Assembly: GCF_019457905.1 (NCBI RefSeq)
Contig: NZ_JAHZSV010000003.1
Location: forward strand, 434,001 to 498,000
DNA from: Flagellimonas abyssi
GTDB lineage: Bacteria; Bacteroidota; Bacteroidia; Flavobacteriales; Flavobacteriaceae
Length of the DNA: 64,000 nt
Reading direction: 5' to 3'
Shown: positions 52,356 through 60,822 of the stretch, piece by piece
Layout of the letters: each line of letters starts with the position of its first letter
How positions within the stretch are numbered: position 1 is the stretch's first letter
The notes under the pieces: model-generated
What the model was told of the DNA's origin: nothing
The model's database searches: none
Seen by the model: the letters and a program-made list of their open reading frames with translations, nothing else
Made by a program: the position numbers and the translations under genes

Positions 52356-53687
52356 TTATTTGTTTAAAATATTTTCCAGTGCTGTCTTTTTGTTGATGAC
52401 ATCTACCATGGACTGTAAATATTCCTGTTGGCTTGTGTACAATTGGGTTTGGGCCTGTCTCAATTCAAAGCTGGTTGCCAATCCTTCCTCGTATTTAACC
52501 TGATTTTTGTTTTCTATGCGTTCGGCCAGTTCCAAGTTTTCTTTGGAAGTTCCATACTGCTCTATGGCAAGGATATAATCACTTTTGGCACTTTCCAATT
52601 GGAGACGGATCTGTGCTTGAGCCTCGGTGAACTGTGTCTTGGCCTTTTCCAAAGCTATCTTGGCGCGCTGTGTGCTTGCACTTCTGCCGAGAGAACTGAA
52701 GATAGGTATGTTAAGGTCTACTCCTAAAATGGACGACCCGAACCATTGCTGACCGCTGTCCAAAAAGTTAAAATCATTGCTGAAGGAGTTTCCTCCGTAG
52801 TTGATAAAGGCATTCAATGTGGGAAGCGCACGACTCTTGGCCAATTTTAATTCCAAAAACCGTTGTTCGTTGAGGTTGGCGGCCATTTTATAGTCCACAT
52901 TGTTCTCAATATTAAATTCGGAATCAATTAACCCAAAATCAATCTCCTTTTTGGTAAGGTCATCCAGATTTTCGGTCAAAATCGTCGGTGTCTCAATGGG
53001 AAGCCCCAGTACCAAGTTCAACATTTGAAGGGTTATCTTCTCCATTCGACGGGCATTTTTCAGCTGGTTGTCCACCGTTGAGAGTGTTATCTGTAATTGA
53101 TCTACGCTTTCCTCATCACCAAGGCCATTTTCATAGATTCGCTTGGTTTCGTAGAGGTTTTCTTCCAGTGTGGATTTGTTCTTTTCCGAAATCTGAACAC
53201 TTTCTCGAGCTAAAAGCACATTTCCGTAGGCTTCCACCACAGATTTTCGGACTTCCAGTTCCGTTTTTTCCTTATTGTTCTGACTGTATTCCAAAAAAGT
53301 TTTGGTGGCCTGAACACCTACAATGTAGGAGCCGTCAAATATCTGTTGCCTTAGGGTTGCTGTTGCTGACATGGATTGTGCTTGACCAAATACAACTTCT
53401 TGATACGTTCCAGGTTCCCCACCAAAAAACTCGGCAGGAATCTGTGAAACAGGTTGTTTTAACTGGTTTTGATAGCTAACGGCACCATTGATCTGCGGAA
53501 GTCCGGTTGCAATGGTCTCCCATTTTTGCTTTTGTGCATCTACAATGTCTCGCTCAGCGTTTATGGAGCTATAGTTGTGCTCCAATGCGTAGGCAATGGC
53601 CTGGTCCAAACTAAGGCTTGGTATGGTATCCTGAGCGGATGCCAGCCATGGTAGTATAAGTAATAGACTGATTAACGTTTTTTGCAT
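52356..53687 (-). CDS. TolC-family outer membrane efflux protein
   Basis: A 443-residue protein with signal peptide (LISLLLILPWLASAQD) and two repeats of the outer-membrane-efflux domain, long helices rich in Glu, Lys and Gln (NKSTLEENLYETKRIYENG, AQAQIRLQLESAKSDYILA) with beta segments that insert into the outer membrane. It forms the exit duct of the tripartite pump. The gene starts directly after the tetR stop codon with no spacer, so expression of the two is coupled. Confidence 0.93.
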   Translation of the reverse strand: MQKTLISLLLILPWLASAQDTIPSLSLDQAIAYALEHNYSSINAERDIVDAQKQKWETIATGLPQINGAVSYQNQLKQPVSQIPAEFFGGEPGTYQEVVFGQAQSMSATATLRQQIFDGSYIVGVQATKTFLEYSQNNKEKTELEVRKSVVEAYGNVLLARESVQISEKNKSTLEENLYETKRIYENGLGDEESVDQLQITLSTVDNQLKNARRMEKITLQMLNLVLGLPIETPTILTENLDDLTKKEIDFGLIDSEFNIENNVDYKMAANLNEQRFLELKLAKSRALPTLNAFINYGGNSFSNDFNFLDSGQQWFGSSILGVDLNIPIFSSLGRSASTQRAKIALEKAKTQFTEAQAQIRLQLESAKSDYILAIEQYGTSKENLELAERIENKNQVKYEEGLATSFELRQAQTQLYTSQQEYLQSMVDVINKKTALENILNK

Positions 53688-54293
53688 TTATTCTTTATTT
53701 GAATTGATGATTGAGTTGAGTATTTTTCTTCCTTCTGGAGTTACAATGCCCCTTAAATGATATTCCAGATAATAATCCATTAGTTCCGCCTTACTGAAAA
53801 TTTCCGTGGGAAACAGGCCATTGTCCTTTAAACTGGTTATCCCCGTAAAATAAATTCGAGATACAAATTCCACGTTTAGGTTGTCCCTGTAAATTCCCAT
53901 TTGCATACCACGCTTCACATTTTTGGCTACACAACGATGGGTGCATTCAAATTGTACTTCCTTGAGGGACGTATAGATTTTTGGATAATATTTTTGTAAT
54001 TGATACAGCGGTGATGATTTTTCATCTTTTAAATGAAGCATCACAAACCTTTTGATTTCATAAAGCTCCTCAATAGGATTTTTTTGCAATGCCACGATAT
54101 CATCTATGCCACATACAATAAAATCGGTCATTGACATAGCGGTCTGCTGAACTAGGTCTGTTTTGTTCTTAAAATGGGAGTAAATCGTTTTCTTGGATAT
54201 CCCCATCTCATGTGCCAAATCGTCCATGGTAATACTCTTAAACCCAAGATTTAAGAACATCTCACCTGCTTTTTGAATAATCTTTTCCCTCAT
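53688..54293 (-). CDS. TetR/AcrR family repressor of the efflux operon
   Basis: A 201-residue regulator with N-terminal TetR helix-turn-helix (about 8-55: FKSITMDDLAHEMGISKKTIYSHF, here two helices) and a ligand-binding C-terminal domain. I start at ATG 54293 (MREKIIQKAGEMF), since the 13 upstream residues do not fit the family. It is first in the four-gene operon tetR-tolC-adaptor-permease, and a perfect 11-bp inverted repeat overlaps its promoter, so it most likely represses itself and the pump until a pump substrate binds. Confidence 0.92.
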   Translation of the reverse strand: MREKIIQKAGEMFLNLGFKSITMDDLAHEMGISKKTIYSHFKNKTDLVQQTAMSMTDFIVCGIDDIVALQKNPIEELYEIKRFVMLHLKDEKSSPLYQLQKYYPKIYTSLKEVQFECTHRCVAKNVKRGMQMGIYRDNLNVEFVSRIYFTGITSLKDNGLFPTEIFSKAELMDYYLEYHLRGIVTPEGRKILNSIINSNKE

Positions 54294-54302
54294 AATCAGG
54301 GG

Positions 54303-54333
54303 CAAATGTAAAGATGGAAACTTTAAAAACAAA
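54303..54333 (-). promoter_or_regulatory. Promoter of the efflux operon
   Basis: On the minus strand TTTG (54333-54330) is followed after exactly 19 bases by TACATTTG (54310-54303). Both match the Bacteroidota consensus exactly, with the most usual spacing. The start site falls within about 5 bases of the tetR ATG, so the message has nearly no leader. Confidence 0.75.
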
Positions 54334-54345
54334 AAAAGTTTCCAT
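54314..54345. promoter_or_regulatory. TetR-type operator
   Basis: Perfect inverted repeat ATGGAAACTTT (54314-54324) and AAAGTTTCCAT (54335-54345) with a 10-base spacer. The -33 box sits in its spacer and the arm reaches to 4 bases from the -7 box, ideal for repression. Confidence 0.7.
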
Positions 54346-54512
54346 GGTTTTACAATTTTTTAACGAAGGGGTTTTATCATTTGTTTCAACGGGACTCTTT
54401 TGTATTGGCGAACACAGGGCTAAGTTGTGCATCTTTGTCGATGGTATTGCCATCAATGTTTCCCAACCGCCAAAAAAAGGGACTGAACTGAAGTAAGTAT
54501 TTCTTCTTGCTG

Positions 54513-54944
54513 TTAGTTTTCTTCTGTTGTATCATGATTTTCGTTTTTGATTTTTCTTACATATGTTTTAAAAGCTTCTTCACCTTCCTCTTTCCAAAAT
54601 TGGTCGTAGTGCTTCCATTCATCAAAATCCCTTCTCCAAGACCCACATTTATTGGACGATTTAATCTTCTTTTTGTGACTGCCGCTCTTGCTTTTTCCAC
54701 CGCCTCCGCCAAAACCGAACAACAGTTTAGCTAAAATAAAGACGCCCAAAGCTTGCCAGTAGGTAACGCTTCCCACACCAAAAAGGTCTGGCATCAACCA
54801 GTTCCAAAGCCGCATCAGCAGATAATTGGCCAGCAAGAATATAACTACCCCCAATATGACCATGGCAATAACTTTAACCACCTTTTTCACGGTTCTCTCC
54901 ACCTTCTTTTCTACCGCTTTCTCGAATTCTTTTTTATGTTCCAT
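54513..54944 (-). CDS. Membrane protein co-encoded with an ECF sigma factor
   Basis: A 143-residue protein: charged amphipathic N-terminus (EFEKAVEKKVERTVKKVVK), two hydrophobic helices (about 24-45 and 62-80), a glycine stretch (FGFGGGGG), a basic segment (KKKIKSS) and an acidic C-terminal tail. Its start codon lies 11 bases inside the sigma factor gene, so the two are co-translated. Position suggests a regulator of the sigma factor, but there is no recognisable anti-sigma domain or zinc motif. Function unknown. Confidence 0.82.
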   Translation of the reverse strand: MEHKKEFEKAVEKKVERTVKKVVKVIAMVILGVVIFLLANYLLMRLWNWLMPDLFGVGSVTYWQALGVFILAKLLFGFGGGGGKSKSGSHKKKIKSSNKCGSWRRDFDEWKHYDQFWKEEGEEAFKTYVRKIKNENHDTTEEN

Positions 54945-55482
54945 AACTCAGTTCTTTTAAATTCTCTAATGTTTTTGATAGTTCCGACATGGCCCTGTGC
55001 CTTCTGGACATTAAGGTGCCTTGCGGTATTCCTGTTCTTTCTGTTAGTTGTTTGTAATTGTATCCTTCAAAATCAATGGCGATAATGATATCTCTGTACG
55101 CAGGTTTTAAATCTTCTACGGCTCTTTTGAGCGCTTGTTCCATTTCTTGGGAGTAGCGGTTGTCCGCATCCCCATAAAAGAACTCAGCAAATTCCCGCCA
55201 TTGTTGGTCTATATCCTCACTAGGCAATTTCCTTTCCTTTTTGCCGCGCATAATGTCTATGATTCTGTTCCTAATGGCATTGTACACAAAGCCGCCCACG
55301 TTGGTTATGGGCAATGCATCATCCGATCGTGAAAACATTCGCAGCGCAACATCCTGCACAATATCTTCCGCATCCCTTTCCGATGTATCCCTGATCTTGG
55401 ACTGCACATAGGAGCGCAGCGAGCCATACTCCTCGTTAAAGAAGTCGGTCAGGTTGTTGCGATTATCGGTTTTGGCTGCCAT
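54934..55482 (-). CDS. ECF-type RNA polymerase sigma factor
   Basis: A 182-residue sigma-70-family factor with only regions 2 and 4. Region 2 is seen in DAEDIVQDVALRMF and VGGFVYNAIRNRIIDIMRGKKER; region 4 in PAYRDIIIAIDFEGYNYKQLTERTGIPQGTLMSRRHRAM with its helix-turn-helix. It redirects RNA polymerase to a specific gene set. No classical anti-sigma gene follows, but a small membrane protein gene overlaps its end. It is divergent from the polyprenyl synthase gene, which may be among its targets. Confidence 0.92.
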   Translation of the reverse strand: MAAKTDNRNNLTDFFNEEYGSLRSYVQSKIRDTSERDAEDIVQDVALRMFSRSDDALPITNVGGFVYNAIRNRIIDIMRGKKERKLPSEDIDQQWREFAEFFYGDADNRYSQEMEQALKRAVEDLKPAYRDIIIAIDFEGYNYKQLTERTGIPQGTLMSRRHRAMSELSKTLENLKELSYGT

Positions 55483-55584
55483 TCGGTCGAATCAGGTTGC
55501 TTTTCACTTATAGAGACGAACAAAAACTATTTCATTGCAATTTTTCTGAATTTTTTTTTCAAAAGATTCCTTTTTTGGAAGGGA

Positions 55585-55599
55585 GGATACTTTGTATCC
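55585..55599. promoter_or_regulatory. Palindrome upstream of the polyprenyl synthase gene
   Basis: GGATAC-TTT-GTATCC, a perfect 6-3-6 inverted repeat, 57 bases before the ATG. Possible operator or extended promoter element. Confidence 0.35.
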
Positions 55600-55643
55600 G
55601 GCTTTTAAGATGCTAAGTCCATCACAAATTGAATATTTGAATG

Positions 55644-55651
55644 TATTTTTG
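55644..55651 (+). promoter_or_regulatory. TAnnTTTG match before polyprenyl synthase
   Basis: TATTTTTG ends 5 bases before the ATG, which would give a leaderless message or place the true start slightly downstream. It may equally be chance in AT-rich DNA. Confidence 0.25.
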
Positions 55652-55656
55652 GCTCT

Positions 55657-56640
55657 ATGTCAGATATCGATATCATTAGTCAGTACAGGGAGCAGTTTGT
55701 TACGTACCTCAATGAAAGGAACCAGTTAGGGGAGCCGAAGAATCTCTACGAGCCCGTGAAATATATTTTGGGATTGGGGGGTAAAAGAATGAGGCCTATC
55801 CTCACCTTAATGACCGCCGAGGCCTTTGGAGGTAAGGTAGAGTATGCTATGGACGCCGCATTGGCAGTGGAGATGTTCCACAACTTTTCCTTGGTCCACG
55901 ATGATATTATGGATGATGCACCGTTGCGAAGGGGTAAAATTACCGTACACGAAAAATGGGATGTGAACACAGGAATCTTATCGGGCGATGCCATGTTGAT
56001 TTTGTCCTATCAGTTCTTTGAAAGTTATCCTGCAGAAACTTATGTTGAACTCACTAAATTGTTCAGTAAAACTGCACTTGAGGTATGTGAAGGGCAACAG
56101 TACGATGTGGATTTTGAGACCCGGGACGATGTAACCATTGTAGAATACCTCAAAATGATTGAATATAAGACCTCTGTTTTGGTCGCTGCCGCTATGAAGA
56201 TGGGGGCCATCGTGGCCAATGCGTCCCAAAAAGATGCCGATGCCATTTATGAATTTGGTCGTAACCTGGGCATTGCCTTTCAATTACAAGATGATTATTT
56301 GGATGCCTTTGGAGATCCTAAAACCTTCGGCAAGCAAGTAGGAGGGGATATCATGGAGAACAAAAAGACCTATTTGTACTTAAAATCCTTGGAAAAAGCC
56401 TCCAAAGATGACCAAGAAGGGTTGTTACACCTTTATTCCATTAAACCTGATGACTCTACTGATAAAGTCGAGGCGGTAAAAATTATTTTCAAGGAAAGTG
56501 GCGCAGTGGAAGAAACCAAGTACGCGATAAAGAGTTTTACGCAAAAAGCATTTGATGCCCTGTCCGAAACTGACTTGCCTGAGAAAAACAAGGCTTTGCT
56601 AAAGCAATTTGGTGAAAGTTTAATGGAACGGACCGTTTAG
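55657..56640 (+). CDS. Polyprenyl diphosphate synthase family protein
   Basis: A 327-residue trans-isoprenyl diphosphate synthase. The first aspartate-rich motif is LVHDDIMDDAPLRRG and the second FQLQDDYLDAFGD; GGKRMRPIL near residue 40 is the diphosphate-binding segment. The chain length of its product is not certain: FPP, GGPP or longer. It sits next to lycopene cyclase, which suggests GGPP for carotenoids, while the housekeeping possibility remains. It converges on the cyclase gene with a 4-base overlap. Confidence 0.92.
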   Translation: MSDIDIISQYREQFVTYLNERNQLGEPKNLYEPVKYILGLGGKRMRPILTLMTAEAFGGKVEYAMDAALAVEMFHNFSLVHDDIMDDAPLRRGKITVHEKWDVNTGILSGDAMLILSYQFFESYPAETYVELTKLFSKTALEVCEGQQYDVDFETRDDVTIVEYLKMIEYKTSVLVAAAMKMGAIVANASQKDADAIYEFGRNLGIAFQLQDDYLDAFGDPKTFGKQVGGDIMENKKTYLYLKSLEKASKDDQEGLLHLYSIKPDDSTDKVEAVKIIFKESGAVEETKYAIKSFTQKAFDALSETDLPEKNKALLKQFGESLMERTV

Positions 56641-57779
56641 AACATTCGCTTAAACAAAGCTCTGATGAAGGGCATGGGTTTAGGAGCTGTTACTATTTTA
56701 AGCTCTTCCCACAAATTGGTTTCGTTCTCGAGAAATTTTAAGATCAATGAAGCTTTTCTTCGTTTGAACATGGACTCGAAAATTTCGTGCCCCAAGTGAT
56801 TGTTCTCATACAGAATATCCAACAAGAGCATATCGTAGAAGAGAAACCTACTTTTTTGATTGAATTCTGTCAACGGCTTGGCCGTTTTTAGGTGTTTCAC
56901 CAATTTAGGCACTATTCGACTAGTGTTGTAAAAGGTATAGCCCGTACTTGGTTTGGCCCATCCACCTGCAATTCCTATATTAAAAATCCGATTTGTATTA
57001 TGTCCATGAAACGGATAGCAGGTCATTGGAATGCTGCCGAGTTCGGTTTCTTCAATAGTGTAAGGAGTATTCCCAAGATTAGTGGAAATATATGTTTTGA
57101 TGGCATCCTCATACTCCCTTTTTTCCAAAAGGTGCTCGGAGAACAAGGTATATTCCACTAACGCTGCGTTATCGGAAAAAGGAAGCACGTACATAAATCG
57201 TGTGTTGCCTTTCTGCTCCACCGAAAAATCCATAAAAGTAGCCTCTCTTAAATTAAATACCGACTGTTCGGTTTTAATTTGCCATCCGACAAAGTGTTGT
57301 TGCAAAACAGGAAATTTACTTTGTTTTAACGGGGGGAAAGAATCATAGAGGCTGGAAAATACCGTTTGTCCTATATATTTTTGAGAGGAAGTGGTAACCA
57401 AAACTTCGTTTTTCTGTTCTTCAATGTGTTGCACTTCTTCCTGCACCCAAGTAACGTTCTGATACGCTTTTATCTTAGGTAAAAAGTGGTTGTAAAAGTC
57501 AATACCTCGTAGCATCTTGTATGTGTATGGTGCAATGGAAGTTGATTTTTGAAGTTGTTGTCCGCCCACATAAATCGTATCCCACGTTTTGAAGATGAGG
57601 TCATCAAATTGACCTTTGCCACGCTCCCAAAAACACCAAGTTCGGTCGTTTCTGGATTTATCGTCCTTATCCAACACCAAAATAGATTTGGAAGCAAAGA
57701 ATTCATCCTTGCCCAAGGCATCGGCTAACAATAGCCCTGCAGCTCCCGCTCCAATAATAATGTAGTCGTATTTGGGCAT
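56637..57779 (-). CDS. crtY: Lycopene cyclase
   Basis: A 380-residue FAD/NAD-binding flavoprotein of the CrtY/CrtL type, which cyclises the ends of lycopene to beta-carotene. N-terminal dinucleotide motif YIIIGAGAAGLLLADAL, then LVLDKDDKSRNDRTWCFWE, and the conserved FMDF and SIPMTCYPFHGHNTNRIFNIGIAGGW-type region (residues about 245-270). I start at ATG 57779 (MPKYDYIII), where the nucleotide-binding strand begins. It implies yellow carotenoid pigments such as zeaxanthin, as usual in marine Flavobacteriaceae. Other carotenoid genes are not in the window. Confidence 0.92.
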   Translation of the reverse strand: MPKYDYIIIGAGAAGLLLADALGKDEFFASKSILVLDKDDKSRNDRTWCFWERGKGQFDDLIFKTWDTIYVGGQQLQKSTSIAPYTYKMLRGIDFYNHFLPKIKAYQNVTWVQEEVQHIEEQKNEVLVTTSSQKYIGQTVFSSLYDSFPPLKQSKFPVLQQHFVGWQIKTEQSVFNLREATFMDFSVEQKGNTRFMYVLPFSDNAALVEYTLFSEHLLEKREYEDAIKTYISTNLGNTPYTIEETELGSIPMTCYPFHGHNTNRIFNIGIAGGWAKPSTGYTFYNTSRIVPKLVKHLKTAKPLTEFNQKSRFLFYDMLLLDILYENNHLGHEIFESMFKRRKASLILKFLENETNLWEELKIVTAPKPMPFIRALFKRMF

Positions 57780-57791
57780 GGAGTAAAAATA

Positions 57792-57828
57792 CATAAACAA
57801 AACAAAGGGAAGACATGTGCCTTCCCTT
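57792..57828 (-). terminator. Terminator of the hemerythrin gene
   Basis: Stem AAGGGAAG/CTTCCCTT (57805-57812 with 57821-57828), loop of 8; on the minus strand followed by TGTTTTGTTT. It separates the hemerythrin gene from crtY. Confidence 0.65.
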
Positions 57829-57854
57829 CATATCAATGTTTTTATAAGTGAACT

Positions 57855-58325
57855 TTATTCATCTTTACCTGGAATTGATGCTGGCCAAGAATCACGGTAT
57901 TCGGTCATCGTTGTTTCATAACTTTTCGCCAATGATTCAGCTTCCTCTTCGGAATACAGCTTTTTTGCTTTATCAAAAAAGTCTTTTTCCTCATCTTCCA
58001 GATGGTGCTCTACTTTGTGAATCAATTTTTTTACGGTTGCCAACCAATGGGGAGAGCTCATGTCCGTATCGTTGATTTCTTCGATAAGCTCATCCATTTC
58101 ATGGTGTTCTGCCATTCCGTGTCTGGCATCTTCTTGCATGTCGTCGCTATCAACCAATGGAGAATAGAAATAGCGTTCTTCGGCCACGGCATGCACTTCC
58201 AATTCTTTTTTTAGTTTTTTCCAAAGTTCCCTTCGTTCTTCAGTATCCCCCGATGTGTTGCTTATTTTATCACACAAATCCCGTTGGATGTCATGGTCCT
58301 GTTTAATTGCCTTGTAAATTTTCAT
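57855..58325 (-). CDS. Hemerythrin domain protein
   Basis: A 156-residue four-helix bundle with ligands for a di-iron site: QDHDIQRDL (His), EVHAVAEERYFY (His and Glu), MAEHHEMDELI (His) and KVEHHLEDEEKDFF (His, Glu). Bacterial stand-alone hemerythrins bind oxygen, nitric oxide or iron, and protect from oxidative or nitrosative stress. The C-terminus is extended by about 25 residues with YSEEEAESLAKSYE. Cytosolic, monocistronic, located next to iron/metal-related genes. Confidence 0.9.
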   Translation of the reverse strand: MKIYKAIKQDHDIQRDLCDKISNTSGDTEERRELWKKLKKELEVHAVAEERYFYSPLVDSDDMQEDARHGMAEHHEMDELIEEINDTDMSSPHWLATVKKLIHKVEHHLEDEEKDFFDKAKKLYSEEEAESLAKSYETTMTEYRDSWPASIPGKDE

Positions 58326-58471
58326 ATACCTTGATTTTATTGTAATTATTTAATAACTAACATCTTAGTAAAATTAAACGTGATACAAAGACATCATTGC
58401 TCCATTCGATTAAATTATTGATAGAATTGGGTTTTTTATATTCAGGATGGGGTTAGAGTACGAGAAACGAT

Positions 58472-60742
58472 TTAGAAAACAGTATACCGTAACCCAAAGA
58501 ACCCTCGGATCCCTTGGTTGGGTCCGTACACATAACTTGGGTCAAAAGTTAAGGCATAAGGATTGTTTGGTGTAGCTACGGCATTGCCATTGTTGTCAAA
58601 AGTTACTTCCTTATCAAAAGGGTCGTTGGCACGGGCGATGATAAACGGATTGCCACGGTTCGGGGTCCAGTCCAATAAATTTTTGATACCTCCGTACACT
58701 TCAAAATTGTTGAGCCCCTTGTAGGTAAACTGGATATTCTGAATGCTCCAAGTAGGGGAGTATTCGCTTCGTGGATCCAAATCGCCCAATAGCGGCAAGC
58801 GCATCGGGCCATATAAATTTCCCGTATAATCGGCCGTTAGGTGGAGCGACCTAAAAGTGTACGATAGATTCCACGTAGCGGTAATACTTTCGGTAAGGAT
58901 TTGCTGTTGGGTGACCCCATTTTCGGTGTTGCTTACATCCTGCCAAGTAGCTCCCACCATAATCTTAAAACTGCTCGGAAAAGCAATATCCACGTTGGCA
59001 CTTATCCCTTGAGAAACGGATTTGCCATCCAGATTATCATAAATGATCTGGTTGGGATTGGTTTCATAATCGGGCAAGATTACATTCGAGAATCGGGTAT
59101 AAAAAGCTGAAGCATCCAATCCGATGAAGGTACCGTTATCGCTATATATTTTCTTTAAATAATTGATATTGACATTGACAGACCGTTCTGGTTTCAATTC
59201 CTCGGCAATAACCACTTCTCTAGACCCCGTCAGTGCTGCGTGATCTTCCGTAAATAAATTAACTACGCGAAACCCTGTCCCAGCATTTACACGGAAAATA
59301 TCATTGTCAGAAATCTTCCATTTGTACGCGGCCCTCGGGGTTAGAATATTGCCGTGCCTTTGATCATAATCATACCGCAGGCCTGCCAAAAAAGAATGTT
59401 TGGGAGCAAAGGAGTATTCATCCTGTGCAAATACACTTGGAATCCAAATGTTGTCCGCCTCGGTGGTCGCTGGCGTATTGTCATCATAGTAATTATAACG
59501 AACCGCGCTCCCAAATAGCAAATCATGGTTGCCTGCGGTCCTGTCCCAGGTCAACTGGGCAAAACCAATGCGTTGGTCGGCCAAGTACTCCGTATCGCCA
59601 TATACCGAGTTTTGGTTGTGGTCGTTATAGGAGAAGGAGAGGAGAAACTTTTCCTCAAACGGCAACTGATACTTGCCCAACAGCTCCCAACGTCTTGTAT
59701 AGATGCTTTCCCCATAAATTTCATCCCCGCCACGATACTCTGGGGTCCATTGCATCTCACCACCCCAGCGGTCCTCATAAAAAAAGCGACCTGCCAAGGA
59801 GAACAGTCGATTATCCTTTCGTTCAAAATCCCATTTTTGGAATAACGAAATACGATCTTGCAGGGTAAGATCGGTAAAATTGTCGCCATTCTTGTCCACG
59901 GGAACATCGTAATTAAAGTAGTTGACGCCCAAAAGCAGGTTTGCTTTATCGCTGACCGATATTTTGCTGCCCACATCCAAATTGTATTCGCCCCAACCCG
60001 TAGCAAAGCCATCGGCAAAGAACTCTGGTGCACTCAGCGCATTTTTAGTGATGATGTTGATCAAGCCGCCTACTGCTTCACTTCCATAGAGCGAAGAAGC
60101 CGGACCTTTTACGATTTCAATCTGCTCGATCAGCGAGTTTGGGATGCCAGTGAGTCCGTAGACCGTACCCAAACCACTCACAATGGGCATTCCATCAATA
60201 AGAACCAAGGTATAAGGCCCTTCCAATCCGTTGATGTGGATATCGCCCGTGTTGCACACATTGCAATTGATCTGTGGTCGAACCCCGTTCACATTTTGGA
60301 GCGCATCAAAAACGCTGGCTGTGGGATTCTTTTTCAAAAAAGCAGGGGAGTAGACCTCTACGGGTACTGGACTTTCCAATCGGCTAACAGGTTTAAGGGT
60401 GCCCGTCACCACAGTTTCTTCCAAACTTTGTGCCGAAGCTTCCAGCTGTATGTTGACGGTTTTATTCGCTCCTGCTTCAATGTTGATTTTGGTTTGATAC
60501 GGTTGATACCCCAATGATGTCACCAATATCATATAATCTCCTGCTGGAATGTCGGTCAACTCAAATACACCATCAATATCCGTAGCGGTACCAATTTCCG
60601 TGCCTTTCAATAATACGTTGGCCAAGGGTAAGGGGTCCCCGTTGTCGGTCACCTTTCCGCTCAGGGATGTAGTCTGTGCGAAACAATAGCTGCTAGTTAA
60701 GACTATCCATAAAAGGATGCTATGTTTATGAAATGATTTCAA
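58472..60742 (-). CDS. TonB-dependent receptor
   Basis: A 756-residue outer-membrane receptor. Signal peptide to about residue 22, then a carboxypeptidase-like (CarboxypepD_reg) domain (about 25-105: LSGKVTDNGDPLPLANVLLKG), a TonB plug (about 115-235 with GLEGPYTLVLIDGMPIVSG and KGPASSLYGSEAVGGLINIIT) and a barrel ending in a terminal Phe (LRYTVF). The plug starts with the Cys pair NCNVCNTGD. The gene is divergent from a DtxR-family regulator gene with a shared palindrome, so its ligand is probably a metal complex, for example iron or zinc. Exact cargo unknown. Confidence 0.92.
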   Translation of the reverse strand: MKSFHKHSILLWIVLTSSYCFAQTTSLSGKVTDNGDPLPLANVLLKGTEIGTATDIDGVFELTDIPAGDYMILVTSLGYQPYQTKINIEAGANKTVNIQLEASAQSLEETVVTGTLKPVSRLESPVPVEVYSPAFLKKNPTASVFDALQNVNGVRPQINCNVCNTGDIHINGLEGPYTLVLIDGMPIVSGLGTVYGLTGIPNSLIEQIEIVKGPASSLYGSEAVGGLINIITKNALSAPEFFADGFATGWGEYNLDVGSKISVSDKANLLLGVNYFNYDVPVDKNGDNFTDLTLQDRISLFQKWDFERKDNRLFSLAGRFFYEDRWGGEMQWTPEYRGGDEIYGESIYTRRWELLGKYQLPFEEKFLLSFSYNDHNQNSVYGDTEYLADQRIGFAQLTWDRTAGNHDLLFGSAVRYNYYDDNTPATTEADNIWIPSVFAQDEYSFAPKHSFLAGLRYDYDQRHGNILTPRAAYKWKISDNDIFRVNAGTGFRVVNLFTEDHAALTGSREVVIAEELKPERSVNVNINYLKKIYSDNGTFIGLDASAFYTRFSNVILPDYETNPNQIIYDNLDGKSVSQGISANVDIAFPSSFKIMVGATWQDVSNTENGVTQQQILTESITATWNLSYTFRSLHLTADYTGNLYGPMRLPLLGDLDPRSEYSPTWSIQNIQFTYKGLNNFEVYGGIKNLLDWTPNRGNPFIIARANDPFDKEVTFDNNGNAVATPNNPYALTFDPSYVYGPNQGIRGFFGLRYTVF

Positions 60743-60758
60743 TTAGTATAAAATTAAA

Positions 60759-60791
60759 TTTAGACAAATCTAAAAATAGATTTTGTCAAAT
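60759..60791. promoter_or_regulatory. DtxR-family operator between divergent genes
   Basis: TTTAGACAAATCTAAA (60759-60774) is a perfect 6-4-6 palindrome, followed at 60777-60791 by TAGATTTTGTCAAAT, an imperfect inverted copy of the left half. The site lies 17 bases before the TonB receptor start on one side and 48 before the regulator start on the other, and covers a near-consensus TAAATTTA -7 box of the receptor gene. Confidence 0.6.
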
Positions 60792-60798
60792 AAAAATG

Positions 60799-60806
60799 TA
60801 TTTTTG
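60799..60806 (+). promoter_or_regulatory. -7 box of the DtxR-family/ZIP operon
   Basis: TATTTTTG, exact TAnnTTTG match, 17 bases before the ATG at 60823 and 8 bases after the operator region. The -33 region falls inside the operator. Confidence 0.5.
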
Positions 60807-60822
60807 GTAAAATGTTTTTTTG

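Noticed and set aside
54314..54496. Sixty-codon plus-strand frame between tetR and the small membrane protein gene
   Set aside because: It starts inside the TetR operator and has no family resemblance or promoter.
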